Assembly: GCF_036173105.1 (NCBI RefSeq)
Contig: NZ_CP108053.1
Location: 7,812,001-7,876,000 of the forward strand
Reading direction: 5' to 3'
Source of the DNA: Streptomyces sp. NBC_00287
Lineage (GTDB): Bacteria; Actinomycetota; Actinomycetes; Streptomycetales; Streptomycetaceae
Length of the DNA stretch: 64,000 bases
Position numbers and translations under genes: made by a program. The notes under the pieces are model-generated. The model had not been told where the DNA came from. It did no database searches and saw only the letters and a program-made list of their open reading frames with translations. Of the stretch, positions 35,966 to 43,641 are shown piece by piece (the stretch's first letter is position 1; every line of letters starts with the position of its first letter).

Positions 35966-38065
35966 ATGATGGATCTGATTTCGGTGGGTGCGATCAGCGC
36001 GGTGCTCGCGGCCGTCGGGACCGGGACGGCGAGCGAGGTCGGCAGGCGGGTCGCGGAGACGGCGGGCGGTCTGGTCCGCCGTATCGTGGGGCGCGAGGTG
36101 GCCGCCCCCACCACCCCCGGTCAACGGGACGCGGTGGCCCGGCTGGTGCATGAACGGGCCCAGGCCGACCCGCAACTCGCCGCCGAATGGCTCATGTTCG
36201 CGCGCGGCGTGCCGGCTCCCCGTGCAGTCCGGCCGAGTGCGCGACCCTGTCTGCCCACCGCCCCACGCTTCTTCACGGACCGTCAGCAAGCCATGAAACT
36301 CCTCGACAAGGAGGCATCACGCCCCCACGACGGGCGCCCACGGCTGGCCCAGCTCCACGGTCCTGAAGGCATCGGCACCACCACCCTCGCCTGCCACTGG
36401 GGCTGGCGACAGACCGCCCGCTTCCCCGACGGTCAGCTGTACGCCGATCTCGGCACCCTCCCGCCCGAGGTGGTCCTCGGCACTCTGCTGCGCCAACTCG
36501 GGCTGCCGGACGATGAGATACCCCCGGCGACCCACGACCGCGCCGACTTCTTCCGGGAGTGTCTGGCCGAACGGCGCGTCCTCCTTGTCCTCGACCACGT
36601 GGAGTCCGCCGCGCAGGTGCAGCCGTTGCTCTCCTCGGCACCGGATGTGTTCACGATCGTCGTCGCCCGCCGTCCGCTCGTCGGCCTGGGCGCCCTGCAG
36701 ATCCCGATCGGGCCGCTGGCTCGGAGGGACGCGATGCAGATGCTGAGGAATCTCGTCGGGGAGCCCGCGGTCAACGCGGCCCGCCCCACCTTGCCCGGGG
36801 TGCTCGACCGCTGCGCCGGCCTCCCCTACGCCCTGCACGCCGCCGCACTCAGTCTCACGGTGCCACCCGAGCTTCCGGAGGACAACGCCGTGCCCGAGAG
36901 CGACCCGGTCCACGCCGCCGCCGAGGACTCGTACCGCCGACTGACGCCCGGCGCGGCCCGCCTCTACCGGCTCACCGGCCTGCGCGACTGGCCCGCCCTC
37001 GACACGACCGCGGCCGCACACGCGGCGGACCTCGACCGGTCCGAGGCCGCCGCTCACCTGGAGGAACTCGCCGAGGCCCTGCTCGTCGAGCGCACCGATG
37101 CCGGACGTTACCGCTACCGTCCCGCCCTCCGCTCCCACGCCGAGCGCAAGGCCGCCGCGGTCGACGGAATCGGCCCCTGCTCGGCGGCTGTCGCACGCGT
37201 CATCGCGGGCTACCGGGACCTGGCGGTCGGCGCTGCCCAGGCGGCCCTTCCACAGAGCTGGCGGGTCCCCTCGGCTCGTTCGCCGGTGAGCTACCCGGAT
37301 CCGGGTACGGCCGTCGCGGCCCTCGCCGCGGAGGCGCCCAACCTCGTCGAGGCGGTACACGCAGCCGAGGAGTTCGGTGACCGGGACACCGCGACCCTGC
37401 TCTGCCGGGCCCTGTGGCCGCTCCAGCTCAAGGTCGGGCACCACGACGTCCTGCTGCCCGCGTTGCGTGCCGGCGTGCAGATCGCGGACGACCACTTCCC
37501 CGGCACCCTGACAGCCGGCGCCCTGCACTTCCAACTCGCCCACTGCCTGATGGAGTTGAGCCGCTGGGCGGAAGCGGAGCCCGAGTCCCTCGCCGCCGCG
37601 CGAGAGGAACAGGTGGCCGGACACGCGCGCGGCCACGCCTCCGCGGTCGAGCTGCGCGGCCTGCTGCGGATGCGGGAGTGGCGGTTCGAGGAGGCGTACG
37701 CCTGCTTCGAGGAGGCGGCCCGCGTCTACGACACCATCGGGCCCGGAGACGAGGGCAGCAACGATCTCCCGCGTGCCCGTGCCCTGTTGGCGCGTCACCG
37801 GGGCCGTGCCCTGGGCCACCTCGGACGCCGGGCGGAGGCGGTGGAGCACCTGAACCGAGCTCTGCGCTTCTTCCGGGACAGCGGCGAGGCCTACAACACC
37901 GCCCGCACCCTCACCGACCTCGCCGAAACCCACCTGGACGGCGGCGCGCCAGGCACCGCCCTGCCGTTGATCGACGAAGCACTCGCGGCACTCCAGCAGG
38001 AGCGGGCCGACCACCACGTGGCCTGGCTGCGGACGCTCCGGGAGCGATGCCTCAGAGCGGAGTGA
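35966..38065 (+). CDS. STAND/NB-ARC-like protein with TPR region and degenerate P-loop
   Basis: 699 residues. An N-terminal helical segment (MMDLISVGAISAVLAAVGTG, partly hydrophobic) precedes a nucleotide-binding domain like that of AfsR/NB-ARC proteins: the Walker A position reads GPEGIGTTT (132-140) with Thr138 where Lys is required, Walker B is RVLLVLDHVES (about 215) and DRCAGLPYALHAAAL is the GLPLA motif. TPR-type helices follow from about 470 (AEAEPESLAAAREEQ, AEAVEHLNRALRFFRDSG). No DNA-binding domain is present. ATP hydrolysis is doubtful without the lysine; a scaffold or signalling role is more likely. Its end overlaps the convergent TagF-like gene by 14 bp. Confidence 0.8.
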   Translation: MMDLISVGAISAVLAAVGTGTASEVGRRVAETAGGLVRRIVGREVAAPTTPGQRDAVARLVHERAQADPQLAAEWLMFARGVPAPRAVRPSARPCLPTAPRFFTDRQQAMKLLDKEASRPHDGRPRLAQLHGPEGIGTTTLACHWGWRQTARFPDGQLYADLGTLPPEVVLGTLLRQLGLPDDEIPPATHDRADFFRECLAERRVLLVLDHVESAAQVQPLLSSAPDVFTIVVARRPLVGLGALQIPIGPLARRDAMQMLRNLVGEPAVNAARPTLPGVLDRCAGLPYALHAAALSLTVPPELPEDNAVPESDPVHAAAEDSYRRLTPGAARLYRLTGLRDWPALDTTAAAHAADLDRSEAAAHLEELAEALLVERTDAGRYRYRPALRSHAERKAAAVDGIGPCSAAVARVIAGYRDLAVGAAQAALPQSWRVPSARSPVSYPDPGTAVAALAAEAPNLVEAVHAAEEFGDRDTATLLCRALWPLQLKVGHHDVLLPALRAGVQIADDHFPGTLTAGALHFQLAHCLMELSRWAEAEPESLAAAREEQVAGHARGHASAVELRGLLRMREWRFEEAYACFEEAARVYDTIGPGDEGSNDLPRARALLARHRGRALGHLGRRAEAVEHLNRALRFFRDSGEAYNTARTLTDLAETHLDGGAPGTALPLIDEALAALQQERADHHVAWLRTLRERCLRAE

Positions 38066-39782
38066 CGGTCACGGCGTGAGCCGCGTCCCCGGTGCGGACC
38101 GTCAGTCCCCGCCCGTACAGCTCCTCCGGCGACCTGCCGCAGGACACCCACGCGTGCAGCGCCGAAGCGTACGCGGCCGGGTCGGCGTCCGACGCGGAGT
38201 GCAGCCGTACCAGTACGCCGGCCCGGGTGCGCACCACGCAGGAACCGGCGCTGGTGACGTACGCGGCGAGGGAGCAGTGCGGGTGCCCGCGCAGAACCTC
38301 CGCCGTCCACTGGGCCGGTGAGCCGAACCGTGGGTCGTCGGGCTCGCCGTGCCGGAACACCACATCCGCCAGGGCCAGTTGATCCGTCTCGCGGGTGTCC
38401 TCGGATACGGCCGTATGGGCCTCGCCCGTCCCGTACGACGCCCGGTGCGGGCCCGCGTACCGGGTGACTGCGATCTCGCACGCCCCCTGGAGCTGGGTGA
38501 GAACAGTCAGCGGAACGGTATGCACGGCGGGTTCGTAGGGCGGCAGGGGCAGCGGTTCGAGTCGTGCGGGGTGATCGGGCTCGGGGATGCCCATGACGTC
38601 GTAGAAGAGGCGCCTGAGCCGGGCCGCCGACTCGCCGGGGGATGAGCTGACGAACTCGGATGGTTCCGGGGGCGGTTGATGCCGCGAGATAAGCCTCTCC
38701 ACTTGCCCGCGCAGCGGCAGTGCGGGGTCCAGGCGCGGTGCCGTGCGGACGAAGGCGTGCACCGGGGCGTCCGGGGCCAGGCCGGACAGGGGTGCCGCGC
38801 CGAGGAGTACGGGGGTGCCGAGGGCGGCGGCGTAGTAGGTGACCGAGCCGTGGTCGCCGATCACCGCGTCGGCCGCGATCAGGGCCTGCCGCCAGCCGTG
38901 CAGGGGATCGACCAGCGCGAGTCCGGCACGCCGGGCCCGGTCGAGCCAGGCGCGGATCTGGCCGGGGCCGTGTCCGTGCCAGATGTTGGGGTGCAGTACG
39001 GCCGCCAGCCGGTACTCGTCCGCCGGGAACTCCGAGGTCAGCCGGGGCAGCAGGGAGGGCAGGACGTCATCGCCGCCGTCACCGAAGAGCGAGTCCGGAT
39101 TCCAGGTGGAGTTGAGGACGACCAGACGTTGGCCCCGGCCCACACCCAGGGCGCGGCGGAAGCGGTCGCGGTACGGCCGAGCCGCCAACATGCGGTCCCA
39201 GCAAGGGTCTCCGGCGAGTACGGCGGTCGGCTCGGCCTCGGGGCAGGCGGCCCGCAGTCGCTCGTACTGCTCGGGGTGGGACAGCACCAGCGCGTCCGCG
39301 ATCGGCTTCCCGAACTCGTCGAGCAGCCACTCCGGTGACAACCCGAAGACCGGTTCCGACACCGCGCGCCCCGCGCCGGGTGTCGGGTGTCGGGTGTCGG
39401 GTGTCGCCAGCCTCTTAGTGTATCCGGCGCCATGGGACAACACGGCCAACTGTCCAGAAAGCGACCGCAGTTGACCGCCAAAGCTCGCTGATATGGCCAA
39501 CGCGACCGGAGTCCGTACCGCCTGCTCCCACGGCAGCACCGGCACCCCCGTCTGGGCCAGCACATCCCGCACACCGGCCTCGAACGCCGAAGACCCGGGG
39601 CACGTTGCCAGCAGCTGCACCCTGAAGTCGTCGTGGAAAAGGGGCAGTACGTCCAGCAGCCGAGTCGCCGCGGTCACGTTGTGGACGACGAGCAGCACCC
39701 GATGTCCCCGCCCCCGCGTGGCCCAGCGCGCCGAGTCATCGCCGACCGGCACCCGTATCCATCCGGCCCCCGCCACGCCCAC
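38052..39782 (-). CDS. TagF/CDP-glycerol glycerophosphotransferase-like GT-B protein
   Basis: 576-residue protein whose first 400 residues resemble CDP-glycerol:polyol-phosphate glycerophosphotransferases: HRVLLVVHNVTAATRLLDVLPLF, LVVLNSTWNPDSLFG, VLHPNIWHGHGPGQ and the donor-site motif DAVIGDHGSVTYYAAALGTPVLLG (about 270-293). The C-terminal part is an unfamiliar alpha/beta region. GTG 39782 is chosen for its AGGGCAGG site; TTG 39821 is the longest option. Four GGGTGTC heptamers (39378-39405) lie in the frame, encoding the segment around TPDTRHPTPG. A teichoic-acid-like or surface-polymer role is possible but unproven. Confidence 0.7.
   Translation of the reverse strand: MGVAGAGWIRVPVGDDSARWATRGRGHRVLLVVHNVTAATRLLDVLPLFHDDFRVQLLATCPGSSAFEAGVRDVLAQTGVPVLPWEQAVRTPVALAISASFGGQLRSLSGQLAVLSHGAGYTKRLATPDTRHPTPGAGRAVSEPVFGLSPEWLLDEFGKPIADALVLSHPEQYERLRAACPEAEPTAVLAGDPCWDRMLAARPYRDRFRRALGVGRGQRLVVLNSTWNPDSLFGDGGDDVLPSLLPRLTSEFPADEYRLAAVLHPNIWHGHGPGQIRAWLDRARRAGLALVDPLHGWRQALIAADAVIGDHGSVTYYAAALGTPVLLGAAPLSGLAPDAPVHAFVRTAPRLDPALPLRGQVERLISRHQPPPEPSEFVSSSPGESAARLRRLFYDVMGIPEPDHPARLEPLPLPPYEPAVHTVPLTVLTQLQGACEIAVTRYAGPHRASYGTGEAHTAVSEDTRETDQLALADVVFRHGEPDDPRFGSPAQWTAEVLRGHPHCSLAAYVTSAGSCVVRTRAGVLVRLHSASDADPAAYASALHAWVSCGRSPEELYGRGLTVRTGDAAHAVTVTPL
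39378..39405 (+). repeat. four tandem heptamers inside the TagF-like gene
   Basis: GGGTGTC x4 without interruption. Because 7 is not a multiple of 3, gain or loss of a unit would shift the reading frame near residue 130. Confidence 0.9.
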
Positions 39783-39938
39783 GCCCTGCCCTTCGCCTCG
39801 CCCGGCCCTGTGATCGGGCAACCATAACCGCGGGCCGGAGTCCTAGGCCCCTCGGCGCAAGGCCGACGACCGATGGTCCGGCGGACAGGCGTTGCCTAGG
39901 CTGCCGAAGAGATCAGGCAGCCAGGAGAAGAGGACCCG

Positions 39939-40349
39939 ATGCCCGTCAACGGCCACAGTCACATCCGTATCGCCCGTCCCTCCCGCGACCTGGCCGCCGC
40001 CGAGCGTTTCTGGGGCGAGGGGCTGGGGCTCGGCGTCGTATGGCGGGCGGAGGGTGGAGCGGAACCCGGCGAGCACGATCTGTTGATGCTCGGCTGGCCC
40101 GACGCCGACTGGCACCTCGAACTCGTCCACGAGCCCGCCCTGCCCGTCGAACCCAGGCCCACCGAGGAAGACCTGCTGGTGATCTATGTCGACGGGCCCG
40201 TGCCGGAGGATCTCGTCACGCGGCTCGAAGAGCACGGCGGCAAGCGCGTCCCGTCGCCGAATCCGTACTGGAACCAGTGGGGTGTCACGATCGAGGACCC
40301 CGACGGCTATCGCCTGGTCCTGTGCGAGCGGGGCTGGTCCAACGCCTGA
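39939..40349 (+). CDS. VOC-superfamily (glyoxalase/bleomycin-resistance-like) protein
   Basis: 136 residues with two beta-alpha-beta-beta-beta modules. SHIRIARPSRDLAAAERFWGEGLGLGV forms module 1 with the N-terminal metal-ligand His; WHLELVHEP supplies a central Glu; WGVTIEDPDGYRLVLCERGW is the usual C-terminal module end. AGGAGAAGAGG precedes ATG 39939. Possible glyoxalase, dioxygenase or drug-binding role; nothing more specific visible. Followed by a strong bidirectional terminator. Confidence 0.87.
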   Translation: MPVNGHSHIRIARPSRDLAAAERFWGEGLGLGVVWRAEGGAEPGEHDLLMLGWPDADWHLELVHEPALPVEPRPTEEDLLVIYVDGPVPEDLVTRLEEHGGKRVPSPNPYWNQWGVTIEDPDGYRLVLCERGWSNA

Positions 40350-40370
40350 CCGCCTGACCGCGTGACCGCC

Positions 40371-40404
40371 CGAACCCCGGAGCCGCAGGGGCGTCCGGGG
40401 TTCG
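40371..40404. terminator. bidirectional terminator between VOC and MHS permease genes
   Basis: CGAACCCCGGA pairs with TCCGGGGTTCG (11 bp, 12-nt loop), 22 bp from each convergent stop codon. Confidence 0.82.
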
Positions 40405-40426
40405 AGGTTCGAGCGAGAGCGCGAGG

Positions 40427-41773
40427 TCAGGCCGTCACTGTCTCCCGCTGGGCCGCCTCCTTGGGCGTGCGCTCGCCGAGCTGCTCCGTCGGGACCTTGT
40501 GGGTCTCGCGCGCCGTCAGTGCGGCGATCACCGGCGGGACGCACAGGGCCGCCGTGAAGAGCGCCACCGCCGACCAGTTGTCGCCGTTCGGTCCCGCGAT
40601 CTGCGCCGCGAAGGTCACCGCGAAACCGGCGACCGCGAAGCCGATCTGCGTGCCGATCGCCATGCCGGACAGCCGGACCCGGGTCGAGAACATCTCGCCG
40701 TAGAAGGAGGGCCAGACGCCGTTCGCGGCGCTGTAGACGACACCGAAGGTCACGATGCCCAGGAGCAGGGTCAGCGGGTAGGAGCCCGTCGAGATCGACC
40801 ACAGGTACAGGAACATCATCACCGCGCTGCCGGCCGCGCCGGCCAGGAACACGGGGCGGCGGCCGATGCGGTCCGAGAGCGTGGCCCACAGGGGGATCGC
40901 GGCGAGCGCGACGAGGTTCGCCAGGGCGCCCACCCACAGCATCGACGAGCGGCTCATGCCGACGGAGTCGCTCGTCGCGTACGACAGCGCCCACACCGTG
41001 AAGATCGTGCTCACCGAGGCGACCAGCGCGCCCGCGATCACTCGCAGCACATCCGCCCAGTGCTCGCGCATCAGCACCGCGAGCGGAAGCTTGACCACGC
41101 CCTCCGACGCGGCCTGCTGCTCGAAGGCCGGCGTCTCGTCCAGCTTGCGGCGGATGACATAGCCGACGACGGCGACCGCGATGCTCATCCAGAACGGCAC
41201 CCGCCAGCCCCACGACAGCAGCTGCTCCTCGGGCAGCGCGGCGATCGGGATGAAGACGAGCGTGGCCAGCAGCTGGCCGCCCTGGGTGCCGCTGAGGGTG
41301 AAGCTGGTGAAGAAGCCGCGCCGGTTCGGTGGCGCGTGTTCCAGCGTCATCGAGTTTGCGCTCGCCTGCTCGCCGGCCGCGGAGATGCCCTGCAGGACAC
41401 GGCAGAGCGCCAGCAGCACCGGGGCGAGCGTGCCGACCTGGTCCCGGGTGGGCAGACAGCCGATCAGGAACGTCGACAGACCCATGAGGATCAGCGTGAA
41501 GACCATGATCTTCTTACGGCCGACCCGGTCGCCGTAGTGGCCGAGGAAGAGCGCGCCGATCGGACGGGCGGCGTAGGCCACACCGAAGGTGGCCAGCGAC
41601 AGCAGGGTCGCGGTGGCCGGGTCGGACTCGTCGAAGAAGACCTCGGGGAAGATCAGGGCGGCCGCGCTGCCGTAGATGAAGAAGTCGTAGTACTCCAGCG
41701 CGCTGCCGATCCACGCGGCGGTGGCGGCTTTCTTCGGCTGCCCGGGCGGGGCGGCGGGGGTGGGGACGGACAC
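40427..41773 (-). CDS. MHS-family metabolite:H+ symporter (shikimate/quinate-type)
   Basis: 448-residue MFS transporter of the metabolite:H+ symporter group (ShiA, PcaK-adjacent relatives). Family hallmarks: AAWIGSALEYYDFFIYGSAAALIF in helix 1, the loop GHYGDRVGRKKIMVFTLILMG, CRVLQGISAAGEQASANSMTLEHAP (RGxxxGGE variant), and RRGFFTSFTLSGTQGGQLLATL. GTG 41773 follows GGAG. Divergent from the VOC gene's side and next to a TetR regulator and shikimate-catabolic genes, so uptake of shikimate or quinate is the best guess. Confidence 0.86.
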   Translation of the reverse strand: MSVPTPAAPPGQPKKAATAAWIGSALEYYDFFIYGSAAALIFPEVFFDESDPATATLLSLATFGVAYAARPIGALFLGHYGDRVGRKKIMVFTLILMGLSTFLIGCLPTRDQVGTLAPVLLALCRVLQGISAAGEQASANSMTLEHAPPNRRGFFTSFTLSGTQGGQLLATLVFIPIAALPEEQLLSWGWRVPFWMSIAVAVVGYVIRRKLDETPAFEQQAASEGVVKLPLAVLMREHWADVLRVIAGALVASVSTIFTVWALSYATSDSVGMSRSSMLWVGALANLVALAAIPLWATLSDRIGRRPVFLAGAAGSAVMMFLYLWSISTGSYPLTLLLGIVTFGVVYSAANGVWPSFYGEMFSTRVRLSGMAIGTQIGFAVAGFAVTFAAQIAGPNGDNWSAVALFTAALCVPPVIAALTARETHKVPTEQLGERTPKEAAQRETVTA

Positions 41774-41840
41774 GGCGGCTCCTTTGAGGAAACTCCAACT
41801 TAAGGGGAGTGAGCGGCGGGGAGAAGGGCCGGATCTTCGG

Positions 41841-41864
41841 CTAATTAACCCACTGGATAGTTAG
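41841..41864. promoter_or_regulatory. imperfect operator upstream of the MHS permease
   Basis: CTAATTAACC-N4-GGATAGTTAG, 8 of 10 positions complementary, in the 175-bp interval between permease start and TetR stop. AT-rich against its surroundings. Probable binding site for the neighbouring TetR. Confidence 0.5.
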
Positions 41865-41948
41865 TCCCGGTGGGAAGGGATGTTGCGCCCGCGTTTCCCG
41901 CGTGTCAAGGGGTGGTGCCGTACGAGCTGCCGCGTGCCCGGTGTCCGG

Positions 41949-42614
41949 TCAGCCCGCCGCGCGCTCCGCCGTCAGATAGGCGATCACCATGTCGCCGAGC
42001 ATCGTGCGGTAGTGCTCGCGCTGGGCGGGATCGACGAGGTCACGGCCGAACAGGGCGCCGAAGGTGTGCCGGTTGGCGACCCGGAAGAAGCAGAAGGAGC
42101 TGATCATCGCGTGCAGATCGACGGCGTCGACGTCGGCCGTGAACAGCCCGGACTCCTGGCCCGCCGCCAGGATGCGGCGGATCACGTCCAGCGCCGGTGA
42201 GCTGATCCTGCCCAGCTTCTCGGAGGCGGCGATGTGCTCGGCGCCGTGGATGTTCTCGATGCTGACCAGGCGGATGAAGTCGGGGTGCGCCTCATGGTGG
42301 TCGAAGGTCACCTCCGCCAGGCGCCGGATGGCCGCGACGGGGTCCAGATGCTCGACGTCGAGCTGCTGCTCGGCCTCGCGGATCACGCCGTACGCCCGCT
42401 CCAGGACGGCCGTGAACAGCTGCTCCTTGCCGCCGAAGTAGTAGTAGATCATCCGCTTCGTGGTGCGGGTGCGGGCCGCGATCTCGTCGACGCGGGCGCC
42501 GTCGTAGCCGGCGCGTGCGAACTCCTGGGTCGCCACGTCGAGGATCTCGGCCTGGGTGCGGGCGGCGTCACGGATGCGTCCGCCGTGCCGTGCCTGTTCG
42601 TCGACGCTGGTCAT
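41949..42614 (-). CDS. TetR-family regulator of shikimate/quinate genes
   Basis: 221 residues: helix-turn-helix ILDVATQEFARAGYDGARVDEIAARTRTTKRMIYYYFGGKEQLF (about 25-70) and a C-terminal ligand domain of the TetR_C_6-like kind (HPDFIRLVSIENIHGAEHI, SFCFFRVANRHTFGALFG). ATG 42614 with AAGGAA upstream. It lies between the permease and the divergently read shikimate dehydrogenase, with palindromes at both ends, so it likely controls the whole quinate/shikimate set. Confidence 0.87.
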   Translation of the reverse strand: MTSVDEQARHGGRIRDAARTQAEILDVATQEFARAGYDGARVDEIAARTRTTKRMIYYYFGGKEQLFTAVLERAYGVIREAEQQLDVEHLDPVAAIRRLAEVTFDHHEAHPDFIRLVSIENIHGAEHIAASEKLGRISSPALDVIRRILAAGQESGLFTADVDAVDLHAMISSFCFFRVANRHTFGALFGRDLVDPAQREHYRTMLGDMVIAYLTAERAAG

Positions 42615-42713
42615 CGGGTTCCTTCGGGCGAGGGGCAGGTGTCGCGCTCGGTGTCGCGATTGTAAGAGCTCGGCTCGGACCACTTCCTCTGCCCGGGGAA
42701 GGAGTGCTATGAC

Positions 42714-42735
42714 TAACGTACTAGTTCGTACATTA
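42714..42735. promoter_or_regulatory. imperfect operator upstream of shikimate dehydrogenase gene
   Basis: TAACGTAC-N6-GTACATTA, 7 of 8 positions complementary, 20 bp before the GTG start of the dehydrogenase gene and 100 bp from the TetR start. Confidence 0.55.
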
Positions 42736-42754
42736 ATTGCTCTGGAGGTCCGCG

Positions 42755-43630
42755 GTGCCCAAGGACTCGTTTCTCGTCGGACTGATCGGTTCCGGTATCG
42801 GGCCGTCCCTCAGCCCGGCCCTCCACGAGCGGGAGGCCGACCGGCAGGGGCTCAGGTATCTGTACCGGCTGATCGACATCGACGTCCTCGGCGTGCCGCC
42901 CGAGCGGGTCGGCGAGCTGGTGCGGGCCGCGCGTGATCTCGGCTTCGACGGGCTCAACATCACGCACCCGTGCAAGCAGCTCGTCATCGAGCACCTCGAC
43001 GCGCTGTCCGCGCAGGCCCAGGCGCTCGGTGCGGTCAACACCGTCGTCTTCGAGGGCGGGCGGGCCGTCGGCCACAACACCGACGTCACCGGCTTCGCCG
43101 CGTCCTTCGCGCGCGGGCTGCCCGACGCGCCCCTGGAGCGGGTCGTCCAGCTCGGCGCGGGCGGCGCCGGTGCGGCCGTCGCGCACGCCACGCTCACCCT
43201 CGGCGCCGAGCGCGTCACCGTCGTCGACGCGCTGCCCGAGCGGGCCGCCGACCTCGCCGACTCCCTGAACCGGCACTTCGGCGAGGGCCGCGCCGCCACC
43301 GCTTCCCCGGACCGGCTGGCCGAGCTGCTCACCGAGGCCGACGGCATCGTGCACGCCACCCCGACCGGCATGGCCGCCCACCCCGGACTGCCCTTCCCGG
43401 CCGAGCTGCTGCACCCCGGGCTGTGGGTGGCCGAGGTGGTGTACCGGCCGCTGGAGACAGAACTGCTCCGCACCGCCCGGGAGTTGGGATGCGCCACCCT
43501 CGACGGCGGCGGCATGGCCGTGTTCCAGGCCGCCGACGCGTTCCGGCTGTTCACCGGCCGTGAGCCGGACAGCGCGCGGATGCTCGCGGACATCGCCGAG
43601 CTCGCGGACACCGTACCGGCCGTCCCCTAG
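42755..43630 (+). CDS. aroE: shikimate/quinate 5-dehydrogenase
   Basis: 291-residue shikimate dehydrogenase family enzyme. Substrate-binding SLSPALHE (18-25), catalytic lysine K74 in NITHPCKQ and aspartate D110 in GHNTDVTG are present; the nucleotide loop is LGAGGAGAAVAHATL. The HPCK rather than HPxK of biosynthetic AroE is the form seen in catabolic quinate/shikimate dehydrogenases such as QsuD. GTG 42755 has GGAGG at ideal spacing. It is followed 11 bp later by the dehydroshikimate dehydratase gene. Catabolic quinate/shikimate oxidation to 3-dehydroquinate or 3-dehydroshikimate is inferred. Confidence 0.9.
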   Translation: MPKDSFLVGLIGSGIGPSLSPALHEREADRQGLRYLYRLIDIDVLGVPPERVGELVRAARDLGFDGLNITHPCKQLVIEHLDALSAQAQALGAVNTVVFEGGRAVGHNTDVTGFAASFARGLPDAPLERVVQLGAGGAGAAVAHATLTLGAERVTVVDALPERAADLADSLNRHFGEGRAATASPDRLAELLTEADGIVHATPTGMAAHPGLPFPAELLHPGLWVAEVVYRPLETELLRTARELGCATLDGGGMAVFQAADAFRLFTGREPDSARMLADIAELADTVPAVP

Positions 43631-43641
43631 GAGTCATCGAC

